DNA of 64,000 nucleotides from Lachnospiraceae bacterium (GCA_015057635.1 SVEB01000041.1:117277-181276); one strand, 5' to 3'. Counted from the stretch's first letter, positions 27,644 through 39,772 are shown. Numbers and translations: made by a program. The notes: generated from the letters alone by a model not told the origin.

Positions 27644-30600
27644 ATGGATAAAAACAGAATACGTCCAGTTAAAATTGGTAAAGGCGTAAGAATGAGCTAC
27701 TCGAAGCAAAAAGAAGTACTTGAAATGCCAAATCTCATTGAAGTTCAGAAAGATTCCTACAAATGGTTTTTGGAGGAAGGCTTAAATGAAGTATTTGCAG
27801 ATATTTCGCCAATCGAGGACTACAGCGGCCATCTTAGCTTAGAGTTCGTCAGCTTCCAGCTTTGTGAAGATGATGTCAAGTATTCAATTGAAGAGTGCAA
27901 AGAAAGAGATGCAACATATGCGGCTCCGTTGAAAGTAAAAGTGAGACTTCGTAACAAAGAAAATGATGAAATCAACGAACATGATATTTTCATGGGCGAC
28001 TTACCATTAATGACTGAAACCGGTACTTTCGTAATCAATGGTGCCGAACGAGTTATTGTTAGCCAGTTGGTACGTTCCCCTGGTATATATTATGCAATCG
28101 GCCATGATAAGATCGGTAAAGAATTATATTCTTGTACTGTTATCCCAAATCGTGGTGCATGGTTAGAGTATGAAACAGATTCTAACGATGTGTTCTATGT
28201 TCGTGTTGACCGTAACCGTAAGGTTCCAATCACTGTATTAATCCGTGCACTTGGTATCGGTACAAACGCAGAAATCACAGAACTGTTCGGCGAAGAACCA
28301 AAGATTTTAGCATCTTTCGCAAAAGATCCTTCTGATAACTACCAGGACGGTCTTTTAGAATTATATAAAAAGTTACGTCCAGGTGAACCACTTTCCGTAG
28401 AAAGCGCAGAATCCTTAATTAACAGCATGTTCTTCGATGCAAGAAGATATGATCTTGCAAAGGTAGGACGTTATAAGTTCAACAAGAAGTTACATTTAAA
28501 GAATCGTGTTACAGGATTTAATTTAGCTGAAGACGTAATTGATATGTCAACAGGTGAAATCGTAGCAGAAGCAGGCACCACAATCAGTGAAGAACTTGCA
28601 ACTCAGATTCAGAATCTTGCGATCCCATATATCATGGTACAAGCAGAAGAACGTAACGTGAAGGTTCTTTCCAACTTAATGGTTGACTTAGAATCTTATG
28701 TTGATTGCAACAAATTAGATTTTGGTATTGAAGAAGACGTTTACTACCCAGTACTTCGTGGTATCTTAGATACTTATGATAATATCGAAGATATCAAAGA
28801 AGCGATCAGAAAGAATGTCAATGAATTAGTTCCAAAGCATATTACAAAAGAAGACATCATTGCTTCTATTAACTACAATATGCATTTAGAATATGGTCTT
28901 GGCAATGCGGACGATATCGACCACTTAGGTAACCGTCGTATCCGTGCGGTTGGTGAGTTATTACAGAACCAGTACAGAATCGGTTTATCCAGAATGGAAC
29001 GTGTTGTACGTGAACGTATGACAACTCAGGATTTAGAAGGCATCAGCCCTCAGTCCTTAATCAACATCAAGCCAGTTACCGCTGCGGTAAAAGAATTCTT
29101 CGGAAGTTCTCAGTTATCCCAGTTCATGGATCAGAACAACCCTCTTAGTGAATTAACTCATAAGAGACGTTTATCTGCCTTAGGTCCTGGTGGTTTAAGT
29201 AGAGATCGTGCCGGCTTCGAAGTACGAGATGTTCACTACTCCCATTACGGAAGAATGTGTCCAATCGAAACTCCTGAAGGTCCTAACATCGGTCTTATCA
29301 ACTCCCTTGCTTCTTATGCAAGAATTAATGAATACGGCTTTATCGAAGCACCTTACCGTAAGGTTGATAAATCCGATCCATTAAACCCAAGAGTAACAGA
29401 TGAAGTTGTTTATTTAACAGCGGATGAAGAAGATAAATATGTAGTTGCACAGGCGAATGAGCCAATTGATGAAAATGGCTACTTCATTGCTAACAATGTT
29501 TCCGGTCGTTACAGAGAAGAAACATCCCTATTCGAAAAGAAGAAGATCGACTTAATGGACGTATCCCCTAAGATGGTATTCTCCGTTGCGACAGCGATGA
29601 TTCCTTTCTTACAGAACGATGATGCGAACCGTGCGTTAATGGGATCCAACATGCAGCGTCAGGCCGTTCCACTTTTATTCAGTGAAGCTCCTGTTGTTGG
29701 TACTGGTATGGAAACTAAGACCGCAGTTGACTCCGGTGTTTGCGTAGTTGCAAAGAAAGCCGGTACAGTAGAACGTTCTACAAACCGTGAAATCACAATC
29801 AAAAATGATGACGGAACTAAGACAGATTACAAATTAGTGAAGTTCTCCAGATCTAACCAGGGTACCTGCATGAATCAGAGACCAATCGTTGTGAAGGGCG
29901 ATCACGTAGAAGCTGGTCAGGTAATCGCTGACGGTCCATCTACAGCAAATGGTGAATTAGCTCTTGGTAAGAACCCATTAATCGGTTTCATGACTTGGGA
30001 AGGTTATAACTACGAAGATGCTGTATTATTAAGTGAACGTTTAGTACAGCAGGATGTTTACACTTCTGTTCATATCGAAGAATACGAAGCAGAAGCTCGT
30101 GATACAAAACTCGGACCAGAAGAAATCACTCGTGATGTTCCTGGTGTCGGTGATGAAGCGCTTAAGGATCTTGATGAAAGAGGTATCATCAGAATCGGTG
30201 CAGAAGTACGTGCCGGTGATATCTTAGTTGGTAAGGTAACTCCAAAGGGAGAAACTGAATTAACAGCAGAAGAAAGATTACTTCGTGCGATCTTCGGCGA
30301 AAAAGCAAGAGAAGTAAGAGATACTTCCCTTCGTGTACCTCATGGTGAATACGGTATCATCGTTGATGCTAAGGTGTTTACAAGAGAAAACGGTGACGAA
30401 TTAAGCCCTGGCGTAAATCAGACTGTACGTGTTTATATCGCGCAGAAGAGAAAAATCCAGGTTGGTGATAAGATGGCCGGCCGTCATGGTAACAAGGGTG
30501 TCGTTTCCCGTGTATTACCAGTAGAAGACATGCCATTCTTACCAAACGGACGTCCGCTTGATATCGTTCTTAACCCACTGGGCGTACCTTCTCGTATGAA

Positions 30601-31525
30601 CATCGGTCAGGTACTTGAAATCCACTTAAGCTTAGCGGCTAAGGTGCTTGGTTTCAACGTTGGAACACCGGTATTCGATGGTGCAAACGAATTTGATATC
30701 ATGGATACTCTTGAAATGGCAAATGACTATGTCAACACACCACTTGAAGAGTTTGAAGCAAAATATGCAGATCAGTTAAATCCTGAAGTTATGGACTACT
30801 TAGTAAATAACCAGGAATACAGAAAACAGTGGGAAGGCGTTCCTATCAGACGCGATGGTAAAGTAAGACTTCGTGATGGTAGAACAGGTGAATACTTCGA
30901 CGGCGCAGTTACTGTCGGATTCATGCACTACTTAAAACTTCACCACTTAGTAGATGATAAGATCCATGCACGTTCAACCGGTCCTTACTCACTTGTAACT
31001 CAGCAGCCACTTGGTGGTAAAGCTCAGTTCGGTGGACAGAGATTCGGTGAAATGGAAGTTTGGGCACTGGAAGCATACGGTGCTGCTCACATTTTACAGG
31101 AAATCTTAACTGTTAAGTCCGATGATGTTACAGGACGTGTTAAGACTTACGAAGCAATTATTAAAGGCGATAATATATCAGAGCCTGGTATCCCAGAATC
31201 CTTCAAAGTACTTCTTAAGGAACTTCAGTCTCTTGCACTTGACGTTACAGTTCTTGATGAGAACGGCAACGAAATCAAGATGACAGAGAACATTGATTAC
31301 GGCGATACCGATTTAACTCCATTAATTGAAGGTGACAATAACTTCGGTTATAACGAAGGTTATGAAGATGCCGGCTACAGTGAAGTTAATCCGGACGAAG
31401 AAGGCAGTTCTAATGTAACGATCGAGCCAGATATGGATATGGATATGGATTCCGATTCTGAAAGCTTAGATTTTGGTGATGCAAGCGAACTTAACTTTGG
31501 GGAAATGGATGATTTCGACGAATAA
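27644..31525 (+). CDS. rpoB: DNA-directed RNA polymerase subunit beta
   Basis: A 1293-residue beta subunit. The rifampicin region ([31 protein letters not shown], seen in parts) carries the usual drug-sensitive residues: Q and D in FMDQNN, H in THKRR, S in LSALG. The GHKIGGR-like basic loops, [14 protein letters not shown] and the C-terminal [24 protein letters not shown] are intact. An acidic tail ends the protein. I chose ATG 27644 ([14 protein letters not shown]); a GTG 12 bases earlier lies inside the AGGGG ribosome site. Confidence 0.98.
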   Translation: MDKNRIRPVKIGKGVRMSYSKQKEVLEMPNLIEVQKDSYKWFLEEGLNEVFADISPIEDYSGHLSLEFVSFQLCEDDVKYSIEECKERDATYAAPLKVKVRLRNKENDEINEHDIFMGDLPLMTETGTFVINGAERVIVSQLVRSPGIYYAIGHDKIGKELYSCTVIPNRGAWLEYETDSNDVFYVRVDRNRKVPITVLIRALGIGTNAEITELFGEEPKILASFAKDPSDNYQDGLLELYKKLRPGEPLSVESAESLINSMFFDARRYDLAKVGRYKFNKKLHLKNRVTGFNLAEDVIDMSTGEIVAEAGTTISEELATQIQNLAIPYIMVQAEERNVKVLSNLMVDLESYVDCNKLDFGIEEDVYYPVLRGILDTYDNIEDIKEAIRKNVNELVPKHITKEDIIASINYNMHLEYGLGNADDIDHLGNRRIRAVGELLQNQYRIGLSRMERVVRERMTTQDLEGISPQSLINIKPVTAAVKEFFGSSQLSQFMDQNNPLSELTHKRRLSALGPGGLSRDRAGFEVRDVHYSHYGRMCPIETPEGPNIGLINSLASYARINEYGFIEAPYRKVDKSDPLNPRVTDEVVYLTADEEDKYVVAQANEPIDENGYFIANNVSGRYREETSLFEKKKIDLMDVSPKMVFSVATAMIPFLQNDDANRALMGSNMQRQAVPLLFSEAPVVGTGMETKTAVDSGVCVVAKKAGTVERSTNREITIKNDDGTKTDYKLVKFSRSNQGTCMNQRPIVVKGDHVEAGQVIADGPSTANGELALGKNPLIGFMTWEGYNYEDAVLLSERLVQQDVYTSVHIEEYEAEARDTKLGPEEITRDVPGVGDEALKDLDERGIIRIGAEVRAGDILVGKVTPKGETELTAEERLLRAIFGEKAREVRDTSLRVPHGEYGIIVDAKVFTRENGDELSPGVNQTVRVYIAQKRKIQVGDKMAGRHGNKGVVSRVLPVEDMPFLPNGRPLDIVLNPLGVPSRMNIGQVLEIHLSLAAKVLGFNVGTPVFDGANEFDIMDTLEMANDYVNTPLEEFEAKYADQLNPEVMDYLVNNQEYRKQWEGVPIRRDGKVRLRDGRTGEYFDGAVTVGFMHYLKLHHLVDDKIHARSTGPYSLVTQQPLGGKAQFGGQRFGEMEVWALEAYGAAHILQEILTVKSDDVTGRVKTYEAIIKGDNISEPGIPESFKVLLKELQSLALDVTVLDENGNEIKMTENIDYGDTDLTPLIEGDNNFGYNEGYEDAGYSEVNPDEEGSSNVTIEPDMDMDMDSDSESLDFGDASELNFGEMDDFDE

Positions 31526-31543
31526 CACTGAAGGGAGTGCCAG

Positions 31544-34500
31544 ATGATGCCAACAGAGATGATAAATGAAAGCGTTAAGGAAGCAACCTACGACGCGATT
31601 AAAATTGGTCTGGCTTCACCGGATAAGATCTTAGAATGGTCTAGAGGCGAAGTTAGAAAACCAGAAACAATCAATTATAGAACGTTAAAGCCAGAAAAAG
31701 ACGGTTTATTCTGTGAAAGAATTTTTGGACCAAGCAAAGACTGGGAATGTCATTGTGGTAAGTACAAAAAAATTCGTTATAAAGGCGTTGTATGTGATAG
31801 ATGTGGTGTTGAAGTAACAAAAGCAAGCGTGCGCCGTGAAAGAATGGGTCACATCAAACTTGCTGCACCAGTATCTCACATCTGGTACTTCAAGGGAATC
31901 CCTAGTAGAATGGGTCTAATTTTAGACCTTTCTCCTAGAACCCTTGAAAAGGTACTATACTTCGCATCTTATATCGTGCTTGACAAAGGCAATACTGATT
32001 TACAGTATAAGCAGGTCTTAAATGAAAAAGAATATAGAGAAGCTTATGACAAATACGGAAATACATTCCGTGTAGGCATGGGTGCAGAAGCGATTCAGGA
32101 ACTTCTTGAAGCAATCGATCTTGAAAAAGAATCTGCTGAATTAAAGAAGGGCTTAAAAGAATCCACTGGACAGAAGAGAGCAAGAATTATCAAACGTTTA
32201 GAAGTTGTAGAAGCATTCCGTGAATCTCACAACAAGCCTGAATGGATGATTATGACTGTAATCCCTGTTATTCCTCCAGATTTACGTCCAATGGTACAGT
32301 TAGACGGTGGCCGTTTTGCTACTTCTGATATGAATGATTTATACAGAAGAATCATCAACCGTAACAACCGTTTATCCAGATTATTAGATCTTGGTGCACC
32401 GGATATCATCGTTCGTAATGAAAAGAGAATGTTACAGGAAGCTGTCGATGCCTTAATCGATAACGGCCGTAGAGGACGTCCTGTTACAGGACCTGGTAAC
32501 CGTCCATTAAAATCCTTATCTGATATGTTAAAAGGTAAGCAGGGACGTTTCCGTCAGAACTTACTTGGTAAGCGTGTTGACTACTCCGGACGTTCCGTTA
32601 TCGTAGTAGGACCAGAACTTAAAATTTACCAGTGTGGTCTTCCAAAAGAGATGGCAATCGAATTATTCAAGCCTTTCGTTATGAAAGAACTTGTTGCTAA
32701 GGGTACAGCCCACAACATCAAATCTGCTAAGAAGATGGTTGAACGTCTTCAGACAGAAGTATGGGATATCTTAGAAGAGGTTATCCGTGAGCATCCAGTT
32801 ATGCTTAACCGAGCACCTACACTTCACAGACTTGGTATCCAGGCATTCGAACCAATCTTAGTAGAAGGTAAGGCTATTAAGCTTCACCCACTTGTATGTA
32901 CTGCGTTCAACGCCGATTTCGATGGTGACCAGATGGCGGTGCATTTACCACTTTCCGTAGAAGCACAGGCAGAATGTCGTTTCTTATTACTTTCTCCTAA
33001 CAACTTACTGAAACCATCTGATGGTGGTCCAGTAGCCGTTCCTTCTCAGGATATGGTACTTGGTATTTATTATTTAACATTAATGAAGCCAGGTGACTTA
33101 GGCGAAGGCAAGTGCTTCAAGAGCGTTAACGAAGCAATCTTAGCTTACGAAAATAATGCAATCTCCCTTCACTCTAAGATTAAGATCTTAAGAGAAGGTA
33201 TTAACCTTGAAGGCCAGAAGGAAAGAAAATTCGTAGAATCCACAGTTGGTCGTTTCATTTTCAATGAAATCATCAGCCAGGATCTTGGATTTGTAGATAG
33301 AACAAAACCAGAAAACTTCTTAACACTTGAAGTTGACTTCCACGTAGGAAAGAAACAGTTAAAGAAGATTCTTGAAAAATGCATCAATACTCATGGTGCA
33401 ACAAAGACTGCTGAAACACTTGATGCAATCAAGTCTTTAGGTTACAAATATTCCACACGTGCTGCTATGACCGTATCCATTTCCGATATGACCGTACCAG
33501 CGGCTAAGAAAGATATTTTAGCAGCTGCAGAGGTTCAGGTAGATCGTATCTCCAAGAACTTCCGCCGTGGTTTAATGACAGAAGAAGAACGTTACAAAGC
33601 AGTTATCGAAACTTGGAAAGAAGCCGATGATGAAATCACAAGAGAGCTTCTTGATGGTCTTGATAAATATAACAACATCTACATGATGGCTGACTCCGGT
33701 GCCCGTGGTTCCGAAAAGCAGATCAAACAGTTAGCTGGTATGCGTGGTCTGATGGCTGATACATCCGGTAAGACAATCGAATTACCTATCAAAGCGAACT
33801 TCCGTGAAGGTCTTGACGTACTCGAGTACTTCATCTCCGCGCATGGTGCTCGTAAAGGTCTTTCCGATACTGCTCTTCGTACAGCCGATTCCGGTTACTT
33901 AACTCGTCGTCTTGTAGACGTATCTCAGGATTTAATTATCCGTGAAGTTGACTGTTGTGCAGAAGGCGAAATTCCAGGTATGTGGATCAAAGCGTTCACA
34001 GACGGTAAGGAAGTTATCGAAAGCCTTGAAGAAAGAATCACAGGACGTTATGCATGTGAAGATATGTTAGATGATAACGGTGAAATCATCGTTAAGAAGA
34101 ACCATATGATCACACCAAAGCGTGCTGCTAAGATCTGTGCAACAAAAGCAATCGTAGATGCTGGATTTGATGCTAAGATCAAGATCCGTAACGTATTAAG
34201 CTGCCGTTCTCATATTGGTGTATGTGCGAAGTGTTACGGTGCGAACATGGCAACAGGTGAAGCAGTTCAGGTTGGTGAGGCAGTTGGTATTATCGCTGCT
34301 CAGTCTATCGGTGAACCAGGTACACAGCTTACAATGCGTACTTTCCATACAGGTGGTGTAGCCGGTGACGATATCACACAGGGTCTTCCTCGTGTCGAAG
34401 AACTTTTCGAAGCAAGAAAGCCAAAGGGTCTTGCTATCATCGCAGAGTTCGGCGGAATCGTATCCATCAAAGATACTAAGAAGAAACGTGAAGTTATCGT

Positions 34501-35269
34501 AACAAACTCTGAAACAGGTGAAACTAAGGCATACTTAATCCCTTACGGTTCCAGAATCAAAGTTATGGATAACCAGATCATCGAAGCTGGTGATGAATTA
34601 ACAGAAGGTTCTGTAAATCCACACGATATCTTAAAGATCAAAGGTGTTCGTGCCGTACAGGATTACATGCTTCAGGAAGTTCAGAGAGTTTACCGTTTAC
34701 AGGGTGTAGAAATCAATGATAAGCATATCGAAGTTATCGTACGTCAGATGTTAAAGAAAGTACGTATCGAAAACAACGGTGACACTGAATTCTTACCAGG
34801 TACAATGATCGATATCCTTGAATTCGAAGATGCAAACGAAGAAATGAGGAAACAGGGCAAAGAAGAAGCAGAAGGCAAGCAGGTAATGCTTGGTATCACA
34901 AAAGCTTCTCTTGCAACTAACTCCTTCTTATCAGCAGCTTCCTTCCAGGAAACAACTAAGGTTCTTACCGAAGCAGCGATCAAAGGTAAGATCGATCCAC
35001 TTATCGGTCTTAAGGAAAACGTTATTATTGGTAAGTTAATCCCAGCTGGTACCGGTATGAAACAGTATCGCAACATCAAACTGGATACTGATATGGACGA
35101 AGAAGTTATGATCTCTGAAGATTTAGATGGCGGCAATTACGAAGGCGACTTCGGAAACGGCGCAGCTCAGAAAGAGAAAGAACTTTACTCTGCAAGCTTT
35201 AACGCAGATGACAGTGAAGGCTTCTCTGATACCTTCTTAGATGACTCTTTTGATGATGTAGACGAATAA
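31544..35269 (+). CDS. rpoC: DNA-directed RNA polymerase subunit beta-prime
   Basis: A 1241-residue beta-prime subunit. The N-terminal zinc ribbon ([20 protein letters not shown]) comes first. The catalytic Mg motif NADFDGDQ is at residues 456-463 with D458, D460 and D462. The second zinc cluster ([13 protein letters not shown]) and the trigger-loop segment [20 protein letters not shown] follow. A long acidic tail (about the last 60 residues, ending DSFDDVDE) closes the protein. It has an AAGGGAG ribosome site, is 18 nt after rpoB and is the last gene of the operon. Palindrome copy B lies 23 bp downstream and probably acts as its terminator. Confidence 0.98.
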   Translation: MMPTEMINESVKEATYDAIKIGLASPDKILEWSRGEVRKPETINYRTLKPEKDGLFCERIFGPSKDWECHCGKYKKIRYKGVVCDRCGVEVTKASVRRERMGHIKLAAPVSHIWYFKGIPSRMGLILDLSPRTLEKVLYFASYIVLDKGNTDLQYKQVLNEKEYREAYDKYGNTFRVGMGAEAIQELLEAIDLEKESAELKKGLKESTGQKRARIIKRLEVVEAFRESHNKPEWMIMTVIPVIPPDLRPMVQLDGGRFATSDMNDLYRRIINRNNRLSRLLDLGAPDIIVRNEKRMLQEAVDALIDNGRRGRPVTGPGNRPLKSLSDMLKGKQGRFRQNLLGKRVDYSGRSVIVVGPELKIYQCGLPKEMAIELFKPFVMKELVAKGTAHNIKSAKKMVERLQTEVWDILEEVIREHPVMLNRAPTLHRLGIQAFEPILVEGKAIKLHPLVCTAFNADFDGDQMAVHLPLSVEAQAECRFLLLSPNNLLKPSDGGPVAVPSQDMVLGIYYLTLMKPGDLGEGKCFKSVNEAILAYENNAISLHSKIKILREGINLEGQKERKFVESTVGRFIFNEIISQDLGFVDRTKPENFLTLEVDFHVGKKQLKKILEKCINTHGATKTAETLDAIKSLGYKYSTRAAMTVSISDMTVPAAKKDILAAAEVQVDRISKNFRRGLMTEEERYKAVIETWKEADDEITRELLDGLDKYNNIYMMADSGARGSEKQIKQLAGMRGLMADTSGKTIELPIKANFREGLDVLEYFISAHGARKGLSDTALRTADSGYLTRRLVDVSQDLIIREVDCCAEGEIPGMWIKAFTDGKEVIESLEERITGRYACEDMLDDNGEIIVKKNHMITPKRAAKICATKAIVDAGFDAKIKIRNVLSCRSHIGVCAKCYGANMATGEAVQVGEAVGIIAAQSIGEPGTQLTMRTFHTGGVAGDDITQGLPRVEELFEARKPKGLAIIAEFGGIVSIKDTKKKREVIVTNSETGETKAYLIPYGSRIKVMDNQIIEAGDELTEGSVNPHDILKIKGVRAVQDYMLQEVQRVYRLQGVEINDKHIEVIVRQMLKKVRIENNGDTEFLPGTMIDILEFEDANEEMRKQGKEEAEGKQVMLGITKASLATNSFLSAASFQETTKVLTEAAIKGKIDPLIGLKENVIIGKLIPAGTGMKQYRNIKLDTDMDEEVMISEDLDGGNYEGDFGNGAAQKEKELYSASFNADDSEGFSDTFLDDSFDDVDE

Positions 35270-35292
35270 TATAGAATTCAGGATGCCGCATT

Positions 35293-35478
35293 AAGATGTG
35301 GCACTCCTGTGCTCATCCTGTATCCGAATGAGCGGATAGGGGAGCGGACCAAAAGGCACCGCAGTCTTTGATGATCAGACAGAAATACACTGTCTGATCA
35401 TCAAAGACTGCGGTGCTTTTTTGTTTGTTATGAGACATACATCCCGGATACAGGGTGAGCACAGGAGCGCCACATCTT
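35293..35478. repeat. Long imperfect palindrome, copy B (probable rpoBC terminator)
   Basis: A 186-bp inverted repeat. The outer arm from AAGATGTGGCACTCCTGTGC is matched at 35445-35478. The middle is asymmetric. The inner stem GGCACCGCAGTCTTTGATGATC pairs with its complement, with a 9-nt loop at 35382-35390, and the 3' side runs into TTTTTTG. It shares the TCTTTGATNATCAGACA terminal stem with copies A and C. No other terminator lies between rpoC and this element. Confidence 0.88.
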
Positions 35479-35557
35479 AGTATGCCACCTGGAGTTTCTA
35501 ATTTTATATATGAAGTAAGAAGATAGGTAGTATGAAAGAAAAATATAGTTAGCAAAA

Positions 35558-35652
35558 AAGAGAAGAGAAGAGAAGAGAAGAGAAGAGAAGAGAAGAGAAG
35601 AGAAAAGAAAAGAAAAGATAAGATAAGATAAGATAAGATAAGATAAGATAAG
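35558..35652. repeat. Compound pentamer satellite (AAGAG)9 (AAAAG)3 (ATAAG)7
   Basis: Nineteen consecutive 5-bp units with a change of unit sequence twice. The ATAAG part is the same satellite as at 311-335 in another phase. The minus strand translates to a low-complexity Leu/Phe/Ser ORF that I reject. Confidence 0.95.
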
Positions 35653-35859
35653 GGGGAGAATACAGGGAGAGGAAGCAAAAGCACATATGGAAACGGAGAT
35701 AAGTGCTGAAAAAGGGGGAGAAGAGTCAAAAAAACATAGACAAATATGTGAAAGAAACCTCTAAAAAAGGGAGAATATGAGACGGTTTAAGGGGTTTTGC
35801 TGGCAATCACGAGGGATATATATTATAATACCCTAGAAAGTAAACAAGGAGGTATTAGT

Positions 35860-36750
35860 ATGGATTTTTTAAGACTTTTAGAAGAGATACGGAATCCTGC
35901 TGCAACAGCGCTTTTTAAGGTATTTACGCTGCTTGCGGAGGAAGCTGTGATTATAGGAACCATCTGTCTGCTATATTGGTGTCTGGATAAGGCACTTGCT
36001 TATAAGACTTGTTTTGCCTATTTTATATCAGGTCTTGTTGTACAGGCACTAAAGATTACATTCCGTGTGCCAAGACCATGGATTAAGGATCCAAGCTTTC
36101 AGCCGGTAGGGGAAGCAATAGAAACTGCCACCGGTTATTCATTTCCAAGCGGTCATACGCAGTCTGCGACTGCTTTATATGGCACACTTGGTACCAATAC
36201 AAAGAGAAAAGCATGGAGGATTTTCTGCTTTGTAAGTATTGCCGGCGTTGCATTCTCCAGAATGTATCTTGGTGTACACACACCACAGGATGTGTTGGTT
36301 TCTTTTTCGGTATCCACACTTTTAATCTGGGGTATGAACATGGTTATGCATAAGGCAGGCGAGAAATTAAATATGGAAGTGACTGCACTTCTTTTAATGG
36401 GCGCCGCTATCGCTGTTATGGCATATTCGATTCTTCTTTTAAAGAATGGTACAATCGAATTAAAGTATGCATCTGACTGCTGTAAGGCAGGAGGGGCAGG
36501 AATTGGCTTCTCGATTGGATGGTATATAGAGAGAAAATATATCAATTTCCAGGAACGTGCTTGTAGCAATATTATGCAGGTGATAAAATATGTAATAGGA
36601 ATTGGAGTGGCACTGGGCTTAAAAGCAGGCCTTAAAGTGGTACTTGGTTCCACAATCCCAATGGACATCATTCGTTATATCATTGTTATTTTATGGATTA
36701 CTGCGATTTATCCGGTATTCATTAAGAAGTTCTTTACCAAAGCAGCATAG
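35860..36750 (+). CDS. PAP2 (phosphatidic acid phosphatase type 2) family membrane protein
   Basis: A 296-residue membrane phosphatase. The three PAP2 motifs are intact: K65...R69-V-P-R72-P73, P96-S97-G98-H99 and S133-R134...H140...D144. About seven to eight membrane segments are visible, three of them after the catalytic domain. It may act on undecaprenyl pyrophosphate, phosphatidylglycerol phosphate or another lipid phosphate; the substrate cannot be told from sequence. ATG 35860 has an AAGGAGG site 8 nt upstream, and a TATAAT at 35824-35829 lies before it. Confidence 0.9.
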   Translation: MDFLRLLEEIRNPAATALFKVFTLLAEEAVIIGTICLLYWCLDKALAYKTCFAYFISGLVVQALKITFRVPRPWIKDPSFQPVGEAIETATGYSFPSGHTQSATALYGTLGTNTKRKAWRIFCFVSIAGVAFSRMYLGVHTPQDVLVSFSVSTLLIWGMNMVMHKAGEKLNMEVTALLLMGAAIAVMAYSILLLKNGTIELKYASDCCKAGGAGIGFSIGWYIERKYINFQERACSNIMQVIKYVIGIGVALGLKAGLKVVLGSTIPMDIIRYIIVILWITAIYPVFIKKFFTKAA

Positions 36751-36896
36751 AGTGTTTTAGATTCTGGATTTATGGGGAAAATCCTTCTGATAGGAATCCA
36801 TCCTGTAACAAGGGATGGACGGGGATATCAGAGATGCAAGGTTTGGAAGGACTGGGCATGATGAAGCGAAGGTCCGAATCAGATAGGAGAAGTAAT

Positions 36897-37091
36897 ATGG
36901 AATTTAGAGAGTATATGGAAGGTTATGACCGTTCTTTCGATGCGAAAGAATTTGATGACCGCTTATGGGAAGCGATGCAGGATGAGGATTTTGAATTCGG
37001 CGAGGATTTTGAATATTTCTTAAGAGAATACGGAATTAATGACGCCCATGAATTTTTGAAAATGATCCGTGCACGTAAGAGATTCTTATAA
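36897..37091 (+). CDS. Small acidic protein, unknown
   Basis: A 64-residue protein, MEFREYMEGYDRSFDAKEFD at the start, rich in Asp, Glu and aromatic residues and ending in a basic IRARKRFL. ATG 36897 has an AGGAGA site 6 nt upstream; longer starts at 36834 or 36858 are possible. There is no signal peptide or membrane segment. The function is unknown. It sits 96 nt before the aldolase gene. Confidence 0.55.
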   Translation: MEFREYMEGYDRSFDAKEFDDRLWEAMQDEDFEFGEDFEYFLREYGINDAHEFLKMIRARKRFL

Positions 37092-37186
37092 TTTTTGGTA
37101 TTTCTTTTTTATAAGGTATCCTGTATAATAAAGAGGATAAATTATGAATTTGATAATAATTTAACGATGTGAAGGAGGATCTAACC

Positions 37187-38050
37187 ATGTTAGTATCAGC
37201 AAAGGAAATGCTTAATAAAGCAAAAGCAGGCAAATACGCAGTTGGTCAGTTTAATATTAACAACCTGGAATGGACAAAGGCAGTTTTACAGACAGCAGAG
37301 GAGATGAAATCCCCAGTTATTCTTGGTGTTTCTGCTGGTGCAGGAAAGTATATGACCGGATTTAAGACAGTTGCTGCCATGGTATCTGCTATGGTAGAGG
37401 ATTTAGGAATTACAGTTCCGGTTGCTCTTCATTTGGATCACGGCAAATACGAAGAATGTTATCAGTGTATCAATGCAGGATTTTCATCCATTATGTTTGA
37501 TGGTTCTAAATATTCCATTGAAGAGAATGTTGCAAAGACAAAAGAACTGGTTAAAATCTGTGAAGAAAAAGGTTTGTCATTAGAAGCAGAAGTTGGTGCT
37601 ATTGGTGGAGAAGAAGACGGTATCGTTGGAGCAGGTGAATGTGCAGATCCTGAAGAATGCAAACAGATTGCAGATCTTGGAGTAACAATGCTTGCAGCCG
37701 GCATCGGCAATATCCATGGTAAGTATCCTTCTAACTGGAAAGGTTTAAGTTTTGAAACATTAGATGCGGTTCAGAAGCTGACAGGGGACATGCCATTAGT
37801 ATTACACGGTGGTACTGGTATTCCGGAAGATATGATCAAGAAAGCAATTTCCTTAGGTGTGGCAAAAATCAATGTAAACACAGAGTGTCAGTTAACATTT
37901 ACAGCTGCAACACGTAAGTATATTGAAGAAGGAAAAGATCTTGAAGGAAAAGGATTTGACCCTCGTAAGCTGTTAGCTCCTGGTACAGAAGCTATCAGAC
38001 AGACTGTGAGAGAGAAAATGCAGTTATTCGGTTCCGTGAACAAAGCATAA
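37187..38050 (+). CDS. fba: Class II fructose-1,6-bisphosphate aldolase
   Basis: A 287-residue class II aldolase that cleaves fructose 1,6-bisphosphate in glycolysis. The catalytic Asp and zinc His are in HLDHG (H82, D84, H85). The EVGAIGGEED segment gives the metal-binding Glu, and the GNIHGKYP and LHGGTGIP blocks hold the other His ligands. INVNTECQ closes the phosphate-binding site. ATG 37187 has an AAGGAGGAT site. A TATAAT at 37124-37129 precedes it, and a strong terminator follows, so it is monocistronic. Confidence 0.95.
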   Translation: MLVSAKEMLNKAKAGKYAVGQFNINNLEWTKAVLQTAEEMKSPVILGVSAGAGKYMTGFKTVAAMVSAMVEDLGITVPVALHLDHGKYEECYQCINAGFSSIMFDGSKYSIEENVAKTKELVKICEEKGLSLEAEVGAIGGEEDGIVGAGECADPEECKQIADLGVTMLAAGIGNIHGKYPSNWKGLSFETLDAVQKLTGDMPLVLHGGTGIPEDMIKKAISLGVAKINVNTECQLTFTAATRKYIEEGKDLEGKGFDPRKLLAPGTEAIRQTVREKMQLFGSVNKA

Positions 38051-38063
38051 GTAAAAGTGAGAT

Positions 38064-38155
38064 AAGAGCCTGTGATGGCGCATCATTCAGATGATGTGTC
38101 ATCACAGGCTCTTTTTAATGAATGGGGAAGCCCTTTGCACTTCCTGATTCATTAA
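38064..38155 (+). terminator. Intrinsic terminator and a second hairpin after fba
   Basis: AGAGCCTGTGATG pairs with CATCACAGGCTCT around an inner CATCAT/ATGATG hairpin, followed by TTTTT at 38113. A second inverted repeat (TTTTTAATGAAT with ATTCATTAAAAA, 38113-38155) follows at once. Confidence 0.88.
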
Positions 38156-38294
38156 AAATTATTGGGACGATACGCACAGGACCTGCATTTCGGCGCAGTA
38201 AACAGCTATCATTAGAGAAGAGATGATAGGTATCGCCTGTAGTGACAAAGCTACTTTGTTCTGCATAAAAGCAACAATAATTTACAAAAATCCC

Positions 38295-38323
38295 TTTACA
38301 CTAAAAAATAACGGTGATATACT
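38295..38323 (+). promoter_or_regulatory. Promoter of the sugar-phosphate transferase gene
   Basis: TTTACA (38295-38300), a 17-bp spacer and TATACT (38318-38323), 50 nt before the chosen start codon. Confidence 0.75.
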
Positions 38324-38373
38324 TTAAAAAGGAAATATTTGTATATTCTATAAAGATGAAAGGCAGGGTACAA

Positions 38374-39759
38374 ATGGGAAGATATAATATGGGGGCGAGT
38401 ACCAATATCATTCATATTGTCAGTGACTGTATATTCGGTATATTATCATTTTTCCTGGCAATACTGGTGACTGGACAAGGGCATAGCGATTCTTTCAAAA
38501 CATATGCCATCATATGTCTGGCTTTCATGGTGATATTTATATTATCCAACAAAGAGTCCAGACTTTATAATGTGACTACATTTTTTTACACAGACCGAAT
38601 TATACGGTATGTCAGCAAGTCATTCCTAATTGCGACCGGTGTTACTTCTATGCTGTTATTCTATGTGGGCCATGCAGATGTAGACCGGCGCTTTTATGTA
38701 ACATTTTTAACCGGGACTTATATCTTGATGTTAGTGAGTGCATTTGCAGTAAGATATCATGGAAAGAGGACAACAAAGCTGGCACCGCGTACGTTGCTAG
38801 TTGGGGAGATTGATAAGTTTAAGAATTTTGAACGCTTTTTAAATAAGAGCAATGTAGAAGTTAATATCTTAGGATATCTGAGCATGGAAGAGAGGAATGA
38901 TTCCAGGTATTTAGGAAGCATTAAGGATCTCGAGTATATCGTTCATGAAAAAGGGATCGATCAGATTTATTTTATGCATCGGAAGAATGACAGCGTTGAT
39001 ATTCAGCCATATATTGATATATGTATGGAGATGGGCGTTACCGTAAGAATCATTATGAACTCCTATCGTGCAGAGGGAGCACACAGCTATGTAAGCAGTG
39101 TTGGAACTTATCCGGTATTAACGTATCATAGAGTCTCATTAAATGCTTCTTCCAGGGCAGTAAAACGTGTGATCGATATCTTCGGAAGTCTGGTTGGTAT
39201 TATTCTATCATCGCCAATTATGTTGATCACAGCGCTTGCAATCTGGATTGAATCAAAAGGAAAAGGCAATGTTATTTTCAAGCAGGAGCGTGTAGGCTTA
39301 AACGGCAGACATTTTTATATGTATAAGTTTCGAAGCATGTGCGTAAATGCAGAGCAGATGAAAGCACAGCTGATGAAAGAGAATCAGATGAATTCAAACT
39401 TAATGTTTAAGATTCAGAATGATCCAAGAATCACGAAAGTAGGAAAGTTCATTCGCAAGACAAGTATTGATGAATTGCCGCAGTTCTTTAATGTTCTAAA
39501 GGGAGATATGAGCTTAGTTGGGACAAGACCTCCGACATTAGATGAAGTGGATCATTATGAACGCAATCACTGGAGAAGAATGAGTATTAAGCCAGGAATC
39601 ACAGGTATGTGGCAGGTAAGCGGACGAAGTGCGATTACGGACTTTGATGAAATTGTAGAACTTGATACAGAATATATTGATAAATGGGATGTGCTGCTGG
39701 ATTTTCAGATTATTTTCAAAACAGCACTCCAGGTATTTGTACATAAGGGAGCATATTAA
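38374..39759 (+). CDS. Polyprenyl-phosphate sugar-1-phosphate transferase (exopolysaccharide initiation)
   Basis: A 461-residue membrane transferase of the WbaP/CpsE type. Four N-terminal membrane helices (about residues 10-135) precede a CoA-binding-like central domain. A fifth membrane segment (about IDIFGSLVGIILSSPIMLITALAIWIE, quoted in part as LVGIILSSPIML) leads into the catalytic domain with KFRSM, SIDELPQFFNVLKGDMSLVG and KPGITGMWQVSGRS. It transfers a hexose-1-phosphate to undecaprenyl phosphate, the first step of a surface polysaccharide. No glycosyltransferase cluster follows. ATG 38374 is set by the promoter position and an AGGCAGGG site. It sits 13 nt before the next gene. Confidence 0.9.
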   Translation: MGRYNMGASTNIIHIVSDCIFGILSFFLAILVTGQGHSDSFKTYAIICLAFMVIFILSNKESRLYNVTTFFYTDRIIRYVSKSFLIATGVTSMLLFYVGHADVDRRFYVTFLTGTYILMLVSAFAVRYHGKRTTKLAPRTLLVGEIDKFKNFERFLNKSNVEVNILGYLSMEERNDSRYLGSIKDLEYIVHEKGIDQIYFMHRKNDSVDIQPYIDICMEMGVTVRIIMNSYRAEGAHSYVSSVGTYPVLTYHRVSLNASSRAVKRVIDIFGSLVGIILSSPIMLITALAIWIESKGKGNVIFKQERVGLNGRHFYMYKFRSMCVNAEQMKAQLMKENQMNSNLMFKIQNDPRITKVGKFIRKTSIDELPQFFNVLKGDMSLVGTRPPTLDEVDHYERNHWRRMSIKPGITGMWQVSGRSAITDFDEIVELDTEYIDKWDVLLDFQIIFKTALQVFVHKGAY

Positions 39760-39772
39760 ATAGGAGGAAAGG

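Noticed and set aside
35313..35729. Minus-strand ORF of 138 codons
   Set aside because: It runs through the pentamer satellite (Leu/Phe/Ser low complexity) and palindrome B.
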